From Candidatus Rokuibacteriota bacterium (GTDB taxonomy: Bacteria; Methylomirabilota; Methylomirabilia; Rokubacteriales; CSP1-6), in assembly GCA_016184365.1 (NCBI GenBank), contig JACPCW010000087.1, positions 1-51,222 of the forward strand: DNA of 51,222 nt, read 5' to 3'. The notes beneath the pieces are model-generated. The model did no database searches. It was not told the origin of the DNA and saw only the letters and a list, made by a program, of their open reading frames with translations. The first letter of the stretch is position 1. Each line of letters starts with the position of its first letter. Positions 1-7,238 of the stretch are shown piece by piece. A program made the translations under genes and the position numbers.

Positions 1-104
1 GCGAGCGGGCGATCGACTCGCGGAATGCCGGAGCGATCCCCAGCCCGGCACTCGGCTTCGGCGGCTCACGCGCGATCGTTCATGAATAATCCGCGCTAGG
101 GCTC
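1..104. other. Window edge, nothing assigned
   Basis: Short stretch downstream of the mqnE-mqnC stop codon. Two plus-strand frames stay open from the edge to stops near 84 and 99, so the 3' end of a plus-strand gene is possible. Neither short translation is recognisable and no hairpin terminator stands out. Confidence 0.3.
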
Positions 105-2396
105 CTACCACTCCCTGATCGGCTCGTAGCTCGTCGTCCGCTGCACCGGCACGAAGCCGGCGTCGCGAATCAGCGTCACGATCTCCTCGACCGAGATGGT
201 GTTCACGTAATCCGCCGCCTTGTGGACGTTCTCCTCGAAGAGCGTCCCGCCCCAGTCGTCGGCGCCGAACTCGAGCGCGATCTGGCCGGTCCGCTTGCCT
301 TCCGAGAACCACGACGCCTGCACGTGGAGGAAGTTGTCGAGATAGAGCCGCGCGACCGCGAGCATGCGCAGATACGTGTTCGGCCCCTGGTACTGCGTGA
401 TCCACTTCTCCAGCCGCGTGTTGCCGGGCTTGAACGACCACGGCACGAACGCCGTGAAGCCGCCGTGAAGGTCCTGGAGCTCGCGGATGGCGTCGAAGTG
501 GTCGAGGACGTCCTCGGGCGTCTCGACGTGGCCGTACATCATCGTCGCCGTCGACGTGAAGCCACGGCGGTGCGCTTCGCGATGCACCGCGAGCCAGCTC
601 TCCGGGCCGCCCTTCTTCGGCGCGATGCGCGTGCGCACGCGTGCCGACAGGATTTCGGCGCCGCCGCCGGGGATCGAGCGCTGGCCGGCCTGCCAGAGCC
701 GGTCCAGCACGTCGACGAACGTCAGGCCGCTCACGTCCGCCATCGTGTGGATCTCGGACGCCGTGAAGAAGTGCGGCGTCACGGCCGGGAAGCGGCGGCG
801 CGTCTCGCGGACGAGGTCGAGGTAGTAGTCGAGCGGAAGCGCCGGATTGTGACCGCCCTGGAGCAGCACCGTCGTGGCGCCACGCTCGGCGGCGAACGCG
901 ATCTTCTCGAGCACCTCCTCGACGGTCAGCGTCCACGCCTCCTTGTCGCCGGGCTTGCGGTAGAACGCGCAGAACTGGCAGTCGGTGACGCAGACGTTCG
1001 TGTAGTTCGGATTCGAGTCGATGACGAACGTCACGCGCCGCTCGGGGATCTTGCGGTACCGGACCTCGGACGCGACGGCGCCGACGTCGAGCAGCGACGC
1101 ATCGGTGAGGAGCCAGCGGCCTTCGTCGCGGCCGAGCCGCTCGCCGGCGAGCACCTTGTCGCGGACCGCCTCGATCGCGACGCCGCGGAGTGGCGGCAAC
1201 AGGTCCGAGCGCGCCGTCGAGGAGCGCGCCGGCTCCGCCGGGGCGCTTCCGAGCGATACCGAGCCCGGCCGCGGCTTCGCCGCGGACGGTGCGAGTGAGT
1301 GGGGGGGGTGGGGGGCCATTTCGGGGCCCCCCACTTGACGATACAAGGCGTCACGCTCGACCGGGATCTTGCCCGCGTCGCGGATCATCCGGAACAGCTG
1401 CTCGCGCGCGACGCCCGCGGGCGTGGTCGCGCCGGCCATGTGCTGGATGCGCTCGTCCTCGAGCGTGCCGTTCACGTCATCGGCGCCGAAGTGAAGCGCG
1501 ATCGACGTCGTGTCCTCGCCGAGCACGACCCAGTACGCCTCGACGTGCGGGAAGTTGTCGAGGAGCAGGCGCGCGGCGCCGATCGTCCGCAGGCTGTCCG
1601 CCGGCGGCGTCTGCCGCTGGACGACGCGCGCGGGGCCGACCTGGTAGGCGAGGGGAATGAACGTCAGGAAGCCGCCGGACGCGTCCTGCTGCTCGCGCAG
1701 CCGCAGCAGGTGCCCGACGCGCTCGGCCATGGTCTCGATGTGGCCGTACAGCATCGTTGCGTTCGTGCGAATGCCGAGGCCGTGCGCGATGCCGTGGATC
1801 TCGCACCAGCGATCGGGATCGGCCTTGCCGGTGTAGCGCAGGTCCTTCGCGAGCCGTGGCGAGAAGATCTCGGCTCCGCCGCCGGGCATCGAGTGCAGGC
1901 CGGCGGCCTTCAGACGCGCGAGCGATTCCTTCGGCTCGATCTTCCAGCGGCGCCAGAAGTAGTCGATCTCCGCGGCGGTGAACGCCTTGATCTGCACCTC
2001 GGGGTGCGCCGCGTGCATCGCCTGGATCAGCCGCTCGTAGTACTCGAAGGGCCAGTCGGGATGGTGCCCGCCGACGATGTGCACCTCGCGCACCTCGGGC
2101 CGCACCATCCGCAGCATGTCCTCGATCGTGTGCTCGTACGCGCCGGCCTCGCCCTTCTTGCGCGCGAAGTCGCAGAACCGGCAGGACAGCACGCAGACGT
2201 TGGTCGGCGTGATGTGCCGGTTGATCACGAAGTAGACGTGGTCGCCCTCGCGACCGCGCTTCACCCAGTCGGCCATCCGGCCGATGCCGAGCAGGTCGGA
2301 TGTCTCGAAGAGCGTCATCCCGTCGTCGTGCGTGAGGCGCCGCTGCGCACGAACCTTTGCCCAGATCGCGTCGAGGCGGGGATCAGTGAATTGCAC
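105..2396 (-). CDS. mqnE-mqnC: Fused aminofutalosine synthase (MqnE) and cyclic dehypoxanthine futalosine synthase (MqnC)
   Basis: 763-codon frame holding two complete radical-SAM enzymes of the futalosine menaquinone pathway. Residues about 1-353 are MqnE-like, with the CX3CX2C cluster motif CVLSCRFC. Residues about 399-763 are MqnC-like, with CVTDCQFC. MqnE makes aminofutalosine from chorismate-derived 3-enolpyruvoyl-oxybenzoate; MqnC cyclises dehypoxanthine futalosine. The roughly 45-residue linker (starting VGGPEMAPHPP) is the translation of a repeat element found elsewhere in the window. Each half has normal family length, so the repeat probably replaced the stop of one gene and the start of the next. 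The GTG start at 2396 follows GGGAGG at good spacing; the frame stays open further upstream, but that part is antisense to dctQ. Either one fused protein or two proteins via internal initiation (a TTG lies just before MqnC) is possible. Confidence 0.88.
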   Translation of the reverse strand: MQFTDPRLDAIWAKVRAQRRLTHDDGMTLFETSDLLGIGRMADWVKRGREGDHVYFVINRHITPTNVCVLSCRFCDFARKKGEAGAYEHTIEDMLRMVRPEVREVHIVGGHHPDWPFEYYERLIQAMHAAHPEVQIKAFTAAEIDYFWRRWKIEPKESLARLKAAGLHSMPGGGAEIFSPRLAKDLRYTGKADPDRWCEIHGIAHGLGIRTNATMLYGHIETMAERVGHLLRLREQQDASGGFLTFIPLAYQVGPARVVQRQTPPADSLRTIGAARLLLDNFPHVEAYWVVLGEDTTSIALHFGADDVNGTLEDERIQHMAGATTPAGVAREQLFRMIRDAGKIPVERDALYRQVGGPEMAPHPPHSLAPSAAKPRPGSVSLGSAPAEPARSSTARSDLLPPLRGVAIEAVRDKVLAGERLGRDEGRWLLTDASLLDVGAVASEVRYRKIPERRVTFVIDSNPNYTNVCVTDCQFCAFYRKPGDKEAWTLTVEEVLEKIAFAAERGATTVLLQGGHNPALPLDYYLDLVRETRRRFPAVTPHFFTASEIHTMADVSGLTFVDVLDRLWQAGQRSIPGGGAEILSARVRTRIAPKKGGPESWLAVHREAHRRGFTSTATMMYGHVETPEDVLDHFDAIRELQDLHGGFTAFVPWSFKPGNTRLEKWITQYQGPNTYLRMLAVARLYLDNFLHVQASWFSEGKRTGQIALEFGADDWGGTLFEENVHKAADYVNTISVEEIVTLIRDAGFVPVQRTTSYEPIREW
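1220..1332 (-). repeat. Two-hairpin repeat copy 1, inside mqnE-mqnC
   Basis: Hairpin A at 1310-1332: an 8-bp G/C arm, a 7-nt loop and GGCCCCCC. It is followed (reading minus) by hairpin B, perfect 7-bp arms CCGCGGC/GCCGCGG at 1269-1285, and then by a second B-type module ending in CGCTCCTCGAC. The copy is translated in frame as the MqnE-MqnC linker. The same A-B architecture occurs at about 4.4, 23.5, 27.0, 31.6, 32.4, 32.5 and 47.0 kb. Confidence 0.85.
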
Positions 2397-2439
2397 GTAT
2401 CCTCCCGAAAAGGCGTCCGAAGCCGCCGGTGAAGGCCCC

Positions 2440-2461
2440 TCAGACCGACTGGTCGGTCTGA
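2440..2461. promoter_or_regulatory. 22-bp palindromic operator, TetR-like
   Basis: Perfect inverted repeat: arms TCAGACCGAC (2440-2449) and GTCGGTCTGA (2452-2461) around TG. The core ACCGAC-N2-GTCGGT resembles operators of TetR-family repressors. It overlaps the -10 box of the minus-strand mqn promoter, where a bound protein would block initiation. It could also act on the divergent TRAP genes. No TetR gene lies in the window. Confidence 0.65.
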
Positions 2462-2489
2462 CTATAGGCGACGCCCCGGCCACGGGCAA
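2461..2489 (-). promoter_or_regulatory. Sigma-70-type promoter for mqnE-mqnC
   Basis: On the minus strand, TTGCCC (2489-2484) and TATAGT (2466-2461) are separated by exactly 17 nt, a near-consensus vegetative promoter. The -10 abuts the palindromic operator, so the start site would fall inside it. The untranslated leader to the GTG at 2396 would be about 60 nt. Confidence 0.65.
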
Positions 2490-2510
2490 CATTCTGTCGG
2501 CGGGTACCGA

Positions 2511-2550
2511 CTGATCGCGCCTGAAGCCGGCTGATCGCGCTTGAAGCCGG
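2511..2550. repeat. 20-bp tandem duplication upstream of dctQ
   Basis: Two adjacent copies of ctgatcgcgcytgaagccgg (2511-2530 and 2531-2550) differ at one base. They end 17 nt before the dctQ start. They could be a duplicated regulator site or a replication-slippage product. Confidence 0.6.
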
Positions 2551-2567
2551 CCAGATGAGCGACTAGG

Positions 2568-3116
2568 ATGCGCCGCGTGTCGACCGTGACGCCGCCGCCG
2601 CGCGTCCTGCGCGCGCTGATGCGCGCGATCGACCTCGTGAACGACCGTGTCGGCCGGTGGTCGGCGTGGCTCGCGCTCCTGCTCGTCCTGGTGACGACGT
2701 ACGACGTCGTGATGCGGTACCTGTTCCGGACGAGTTACGTCTTCATCCAGGAACTCGAGTGGCACATCTTCGCCGTGATGTTCCTGATCACGGCCGGCTA
2801 TGCCCACCTCTCCAACAGCCACGTGCGCGTCGACATCTTCTACGCGCGGTTGTCGCCGCGCGCGCAGGCGTGGATCGACTTCGTGTGCGGCATCCTGTTC
2901 CTGTTCCCGACGGCCTTCCTCCTGATCTGGACGTCGATCCCGTTCATCGAGTCCTCGGTCCGGGCGCTCGAAGGGTCGCCCGATCCCGGCGGCATCCCCG
3001 GACGGTTCGTCCTGAAGGCCGTCATCCCCCTGGGCTTCCTGCTGCTCGGCCTCCAGGGCATCTCGGAGACGATCAAGAACTTCTACCACGGCATGGGGAA
3101 GGAGTGGCGGGCATGA
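2568..3116 (+). CDS. dctQ: TRAP transporter small membrane subunit (DctQ)
   Basis: 182 aa with four hydrophobic segments, the usual size and topology of the DctQ small permease of TRAP carriers. These use an ion gradient and a periplasmic binding protein to import organic acids. The family-typical region around residues 45-75 (DVVMRYLFR followed by ELEWHIF) is clear. The ATG at 2568 has only weak upstream purines; a GTG nine bases downstream is an alternative. The stop overlaps the dctM start by 4 bp (ATGA), implying translational coupling. Confidence 0.85.
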   Translation: MRRVSTVTPPPRVLRALMRAIDLVNDRVGRWSAWLALLLVLVTTYDVVMRYLFRTSYVFIQELEWHIFAVMFLITAGYAHLSNSHVRVDIFYARLSPRAQAWIDFVCGILFLFPTAFLLIWTSIPFIESSVRALEGSPDPGGIPGRFVLKAVIPLGFLLLGLQGISETIKNFYHGMGKEWRA

Positions 3117-4435
3117 CGTACGACCTCCTGCCCCTGTGGATGTTCGTCGTCTTCACCGCGCTCATCATGATCGGCTACCCGATCGCGTTCACCATCGCCG
3201 GCACGGCGTTCGCGTTCGGGCTGTACGCGTTCGGCCTGGACTTCTTCAACCTCCTGCCGCTCAGGGTGTGGGGCGTGATGACGAACTTCACGCTCACCGC
3301 CGTGCCGCTCTTCGTCTTCATGGGCGTGACGCTCGAGCGCTCGGGCCTGGCGGAGGACCTCCTCGAGACGATGGGGCTCGTGTTCGGCCGAATCGCCGGA
3401 GGCATCGCGATCTCCGTGGTCATCGTCGGCACGCTGCTGGCCGCGTCGACGGGGATCGTCGGCGCGACGGTCACGACGATGGGGCTCATCGCGCTGCCCA
3501 CGATGGTCCGCCGCGGCTACCAGAAGGAGCTGGCGTCCGGCGTCATCTGCGCCTCCGGCACGCTGGGCCAGATCATCCCGCCGAGCATCGTGCTCGTGAT
3601 CGTGGCCGACATCCTGCAGGTCTCGGTCGGCGACATCTTCCTCGGCGCGTTCATCCCGGGCCTCATCCTGTCCACGCTCTACATCGGCTACGTGATCGTG
3701 CTGTGCGCGTTCCGGCCGGAGCTGGCGCCGCCGATCCCGGCCGAAGAGCGCGCCGCCGTCCCGGGCGCGATGCTGGCGGCGCGCGTGGTGAGGGTGCTGA
3801 TCCCGCCGCTCGGGCTCATGGTCGCGGTGCTCGGCTCGATCTTCTTCGGCATCGCGTCGCCCACCGAGGCCGCCGCCGTCGGAGCGAGCGGCGCGCTGAT
3901 CCTCACGATCGTGAACCGCCGGTTCACGTTCGGGATGCTCCACCAGGTCATGCAGACGACCACGAAGCTGACGAGCATGGTGTTCGTGATCCTGGTCGGG
4001 GCGTCGGCGTTCGGGCTCGCGTTCCGCGGCATGGGGGGCGACGCGCTCATCCGCACCTTCATCGCGGACATGCAGATGCCGCCCCTGGTCGTGTTCGGGA
4101 GCGTGATGACGCTGGTGTTCGTCCTCGGGTTCTTTCTCGACTTCATCGAGATCTCGTTCATCCACCTCCCGATCCTGGCCCCGATCCTCACCGAGATGGG
4201 GTTCGATCCGCTGTGGTACGGCGTCGTGCTCGGCGTGAACCTCCAGACCTCGTTCCTGACGCCGCCGTTCGGCTACGCGCTCTTCTACCTGCGGGGCGTG
4301 GCGCCGCCGGACGTGACCACCGGACACATCTACCGCGGCGTCATGCCGTTCGTCGTGCTGCAGCTGGCCGGGATGCTCGCGGTGATCCTCTTTCCGCAGC
4401 TCGCGCTCTGGCTGCCGCGCCTCGTCTTCAAATAG
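3113..4435 (+). CDS. dctM: TRAP transporter large permease (DctM)
   Basis: 440 aa, highly hydrophobic, full length for the DctM transport channel, with family-typical stretches such as GTLGQIIPPSIVLVIVADI and LGFFLDFIEISFIHLPI. The start is fixed by the 4-bp overlap with dctQ; the frame extends further upstream, but there it is only the shadow of dctQ. The gene ends 2 bp before a two-hairpin repeat that separates it from the convergent takP-like gene. Confidence 0.9.
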   Translation: MTYDLLPLWMFVVFTALIMIGYPIAFTIAGTAFAFGLYAFGLDFFNLLPLRVWGVMTNFTLTAVPLFVFMGVTLERSGLAEDLLETMGLVFGRIAGGIAISVVIVGTLLAASTGIVGATVTTMGLIALPTMVRRGYQKELASGVICASGTLGQIIPPSIVLVIVADILQVSVGDIFLGAFIPGLILSTLYIGYVIVLCAFRPELAPPIPAEERAAVPGAMLAARVVRVLIPPLGLMVAVLGSIFFGIASPTEAAAVGASGALILTIVNRRFTFGMLHQVMQTTTKLTSMVFVILVGASAFGLAFRGMGGDALIRTFIADMQMPPLVVFGSVMTLVFVLGFFLDFIEISFIHLPILAPILTEMGFDPLWYGVVLGVNLQTSFLTPPFGYALFYLRGVAPPDVTTGHIYRGVMPFVVLQLAGMLAVILFPQLALWLPRLVFK

Positions 4436-4437
4436 CT

Positions 4438-4504
4438 GGGGGGCCCCGAAATGGCCCCCCAGACCCCCCGACGCTCGCACCGGCCGCGGCAAAGCCACGG
4501 CCGG
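4438..4504 (+). repeat. Two-hairpin repeat copy 2, between convergent TRAP genes
   Basis: Hairpin A: GGGGGGCC (4438-4445), 7-nt loop CCGAAAT, GGCCCCCC (4453-4460). A spacer accccccgacgctcg leads to hairpin B at 4480-4504, arms CCGGCCG/CGGCCGG with one mismatch and an AAA loop. Lying between convergent stop codons, it could terminate transcription both ways. No T-tract is present. Confidence 0.85.
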
Positions 4505-4520
4505 GCTCGAGCTCCCGCGC

Positions 4521-5600
4521 CTACGCGAACATCATGTGGTAGTAGGCGCGCTCCGAGAGGTTCGAGTACTCGAGCCACTGCTTCTTGAACTTCTCGTAGT
4601 GCTCGTGGACCTTCTTGGCGAACTGGCTCTTGTCCGCCTCCTCGCGCAGCACGTCCTCCGAGAGCTTCCGGAAATCTCTCAGCACTCCGTCCGGGAAGCG
4701 GATCAGCTGCACGCCGTGCTTCAGGATCCGTTCGAGGGCCCCGGCGTTCCCGGCTTCATGCTCGGCGAGCGACCAGACGTCGGCGACCTGCGCCGCGGCG
4801 TCGAGCACGCGCTGGATGTCGACGGGCAGGGAGTCGTACGCCTTCTTGTTGAAGAAGAACTCGCCGGCCGTCCCCGGCTCGTGCCAGCCGGGGTAGTAGT
4901 AGAGCTTCGCCGCCTTGTGGAAACCCGCGCGCTCGTCCTGGAGCGGTCCGACCCACTCGGTCGCGTCGATGACGCCGCGCTCGAGCGACGGGAAGATGTC
5001 GCCGACGGGCAGCAGCGTGACGGTCCCGCCCGCCTTGGCGACGACCTTGCCGCCGAGCCCGGGGATGCGCATCTTCAGCCCCTTGAAGTCCGCGGTCGTC
5101 TCGATCTTCTTGCGGAACCATCCGCCCATCTGCACACCCGTCGGCCCGCCACGGCGCGGGACCAGGCCGAACCCGCTGTACAGCTCGTCGTAGAGCTTCT
5201 GGCCGCCGCCGGAGACGAGCCACGCCTGCGTTCCCTGGGTGTTGAGGCCGAACGGCACCGCGGTGAACCACTGCGTCGCCGGCTCCTTGCCGGCCCAGTA
5301 GTAGGCGGCGCTGTGCCCGACCTGGATGGTGCCCTGCCGGCACGCTTCGAAGTTCTCGAATGCCGGGACCAGCTCGCCGGCGCCGTAGACGTCGATGTGC
5401 AGCCGTCCGCCGCTCATCTGCTCGGCGAGCTTGGCGAGCATCTCGGCCGCGATGCCCGGCGGGTGGAACTTCGGCGGCCAGCTCGTGGCCATTCGCCACC
5501 GGTACCGGGGCTGGGCGATCACGTTCGGGGCGTCGAGGATGGCGGCGGCGCCTGCCGCGGTGACGGCGCCTGCCTTCGCGAGGAATCTGCGTCGTTCCAT
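4521..5600 (-). CDS. TRAP substrate-binding protein, TakP-like
   Basis: 359 aa. The N-terminus MERRRFLAKAG plus an Ala-rich hydrophobic stretch looks like a Tat signal with a cleavage site near residue 30. The mature part carries DctP-family features, especially the TakP (2-oxo acid) type: LKMRIPGLGGKV, GVIDATEWVGP and YYYPGWHEPG. It should deliver an organic acid to the DctQM permease. The ATG at 5600 follows GGGAGG at about 8 nt. The gene converges on dctQM rather than sharing their operon, which is unusual, so co-function with that permease is inference from proximity. Confidence 0.85.
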   Translation of the reverse strand: MERRRFLAKAGAVTAAGAAAILDAPNVIAQPRYRWRMATSWPPKFHPPGIAAEMLAKLAEQMSGGRLHIDVYGAGELVPAFENFEACRQGTIQVGHSAAYYWAGKEPATQWFTAVPFGLNTQGTQAWLVSGGGQKLYDELYSGFGLVPRRGGPTGVQMGGWFRKKIETTADFKGLKMRIPGLGGKVVAKAGGTVTLLPVGDIFPSLERGVIDATEWVGPLQDERAGFHKAAKLYYYPGWHEPGTAGEFFFNKKAYDSLPVDIQRVLDAAAQVADVWSLAEHEAGNAGALERILKHGVQLIRFPDGVLRDFRKLSEDVLREEADKSQFAKKVHEHYEKFKKQWLEYSNLSERAYYHMMFA

Positions 5601-5729
5601 AGACGGGTCCTCCCGAAGCGAGAGATTGGGCGAGGTGGCGGGAGAATAGCACCGGTCGGAGAGCAAGCCCACTGTGATTGAATAGGTTCCCATCCGCAAC
5701 GCTGCACTCGAGGAGGTCACGCGCGTTCG

Positions 5730-6182
5730 ATGCCCACACCGCCCAGGCGGTACTTCGAAGACATCGAGGTCGGTGAAGAGTACGAGTCGCCCGGTCGCAC
5801 GGTGACCGAGACCGACATCGTGCTCTTCGCCGGCATTTCCGGCGACTACAACATCGTCCACACCGACGCCGAGTTCATGAAGACGTCGATCTTCGGCGAG
5901 CGGATCGCCCACGGGCTGCTCGGACTCGCGATCCAGGCCGGCCTGCTGACCCGCGCGATGCCGCAGCAGTACGCGACCATCGCGTTCGGCGGCCTCCGCT
6001 GGAAGTTCAAGGCGCCGGTGAAGATCGGCGACACGATCCGCGTCCGCGCGCGCGTGCTGTCGAAGAAGGAGACGAAGCCCGACCGCGGCGTCGTCGTGCT
6101 CGCCCGCACCGTCGTCAACCAGCGCGACGAGGTGGTGCAGGAGGGCGAGACCGACCTGGTGATCGAGCGGCATCCATCGTGA
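5730..6182 (+). CDS. MaoC-family hotdog hydratase (catalytic type)
   Basis: 150 aa, single hotdog fold of the MaoC/R-hydratase family. Segment GDYNIVHTD carries the Asp...His pair of the hydratase motif, so it probably hydrates an enoyl-CoA or dehydrates a 3-hydroxyacyl-CoA. The substrate cannot be told. It overlaps the next gene by 4 nt (GTGA) and that gene is a second, degenerate hotdog protein, so a heteromer is plausible. GAGGAGG lies 14 nt upstream, a long spacing. Confidence 0.82.
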   Translation: MPTPPRRYFEDIEVGEEYESPGRTVTETDIVLFAGISGDYNIVHTDAEFMKTSIFGERIAHGLLGLAIQAGLLTRAMPQQYATIAFGGLRWKFKAPVKIGDTIRVRARVLSKKETKPDRGVVVLARTVVNQRDEVVQEGETDLVIERHPS

Positions 6183-6607
6183 GCCACGCGGGCGTGAGCA
6201 CGGCGGGGCCGCAGTGGTACTTCGAGGACGTCGTCCTCGAAGGCGTCACGGAGACACCGGCCATCACGGTCACCGACACCCACGTGCGGATGTTCCGCGG
6301 CCTCGTCGGACAGGCCGGTGAGGACGTCGGGGCCGTGCCCGAAATCCTGTTGATGTGCCTGTCGACGGGTCTCGGGTGGCGGATCCCGCAGCCGCCGCTC
6401 GCCGTGCTCGCGTTCCTCAGCATCGACTTCCAGTTCGTCCGCGCGCTCGCCGTCGGCGACACGATCCACAGCCGCGCGCGCACCGTCGTGAAGCGACCGA
6501 TGCGAGACGCCGGCCTCATCGTCGAGGAGCGCGACATCCTCGACCAGCACGGCGATGTCATCCAGCACGGCCGGTTCACGTTCCTCGTCGCGCGCCGTCC
6601 GAAATAA
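6179..6607 (+). CDS. MaoC-like hotdog protein lacking the catalytic motif
   Basis: 142 aa. It aligns in layout with the preceding MaoC protein (WYFEDVVLEGVTETP versus RYFEDIEVGEEYESP), but where that protein has the Asp/His motif it reads GQAGEDVGAVPEI. It therefore probably lacks hydratase activity and may be the structural half of a heterodimer. GTG start within the upstream stop. A weak hairpin follows the stop. Confidence 0.72.
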   Translation: MSHAGVSTAGPQWYFEDVVLEGVTETPAITVTDTHVRMFRGLVGQAGEDVGAVPEILLMCLSTGLGWRIPQPPLAVLAFLSIDFQFVRALAVGDTIHSRARTVVKRPMRDAGLIVEERDILDQHGDVIQHGRFTFLVARRPK

Positions 6608-6615
6608 GCCCAGCC

Positions 6616-6636
6616 GCCGGTTAGAAAGCAACCGGC
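6616..6636 (+). terminator. Candidate hairpin terminator after the MaoC pair
   Basis: GCCGGTT (6616-6622) pairs perfectly with AACCGGC (6630-6636) across a 7-nt loop, 9 nt after the stop codon. Only a short T run (ttt) follows, so termination efficiency is uncertain. Confidence 0.4.
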
Positions 6637-6698
6637 CGTGTTTCAGCGCGATCGGTCTATCTGTGTGGATTTCCTCTCCTCGTTCAGCCGACGCGGCT

Positions 6699-6714
6699 TG
6701 GCAGGCGCGTTGCG
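6699..6714 (+). promoter_or_regulatory. Sigma-54-type (-24/-12) promoter
   Basis: TGGCAGGCGCGTTGCG matches the sigma-54 consensus TGGCAcG-N4-TTGCw with exact GG-to-GC spacing; it differs at the C after TGGCA and at the last position. The predicted start near 6725 puts the c-di-GMP riboswitch at the 5' end of the transcript. No good sigma-70 pair is visible here, although TATACC at 6715 could serve as a -10. Confidence 0.55.
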
Positions 6715-6735
6715 TATACCCATGCCGTCGGTCTC

Positions 6736-6818
6736 TTTTCCGACAAAGGCAAACCAGTCGCGAGGCTGGGACGCAAAGCCACGGGTCAGGCACGACGCCT
6801 GACAGCCGGGTTGCCGAA
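6736..6818 (+). ncRNA. c-di-GMP-I (GEMM) riboswitch
   Basis: The conserved GEMM core is present: aaaggcaaacc, then stem P2 CCAGTC/GGCTGG capped by a GCGA tetraloop (6754-6769), then gggacgcaaagcc, stem P3 GTCAGGC/GCCTGAC (6785-6803), and the closing gggttgccg. Known members bind cyclic di-GMP. It directly precedes the ribosome site AAAGGGG (6820-6826) of a receiver-domain gene. No T-tract terminator is visible, so control is probably translational. Confidence 0.92.
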
Positions 6819-6832
6819 GAAAGGGGTCTCGT

Positions 6833-7213
6833 GTGCGAAGGCGTGTGCTCGTCGTCGACGACGAAGAACCGGTGCGCTACGTCCTGCAGGACGCGCTCGG
6901 CGAGCTGTACGAGGTGGCCATCGGAGACAGCGGCGCCGCCGCGCTGGCCCGGCTCGACGACTTCCGCCCGGACGTCGTCCTGCTCGACTACAACATGCCG
7001 CGCATGACGGGCCTCGAGGTCCTCCGCGCGATCAAGGCGCGCGATCCGTCGATCGAGGTCATCATGGTGACCGGGACGTCGGACGCACAGATCGCGGCGA
7101 CCGCCGTCGAGCTCGGGGTGTTCGCCTTCCTGCCGAAACCCTTCGTGGTCTCGCGCGTCGTCGAGCTCGTCGGCGCCGCGCTCGCGCATCGCGCTCCGAA
7201 GGCCGCATGCTAG
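6833..7213 (+). CDS. Single-domain response regulator under a c-di-GMP riboswitch
   Basis: 126 aa, one CheY-like receiver: acidic pair DDEE at residues 9-12, phosphoacceptor Asp in VVLLDYNMP (about residue 52), Thr in MVTGTS and Lys in LPKPF. There is no output domain, so it acts as a phosphoryl shuttle or by protein contact. GTG start 6 nt after AAAGGGG. Position behind a sigma-54-like promoter and c-di-GMP riboswitch suggests a role in motility, adhesion or biofilm switching; the partner kinase is not adjacent. Confidence 0.88.
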   Translation: MRRRVLVVDDEEPVRYVLQDALGELYEVAIGDSGAAALARLDDFRPDVVLLDYNMPRMTGLEVLRAIKARDPSIEVIMVTGTSDAQIAATAVELGVFAFLPKPFVVSRVVELVGAALAHRAPKAAC

Positions 7214-7238
7214 ACTTCCGCCTTCGGAGGGCCCTCAC

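Noticed and set aside
2397..3089. Upstream extension of the mqnE frame by about 230 codons
   Set aside because: It is antisense to dctQ, Arg/Asp-rich and unlike MqnE; the promoter, operator and GGGAGG all lie inside it, before the GTG at 2396.
4438..4460. Hairpin A as an ordinary intrinsic terminator
   Set aside because: No T-tract follows any copy, copies occur inside genes and before start codons, and the long conserved flanks mark a repeat family. A secondary terminator role between convergent genes remains possible.
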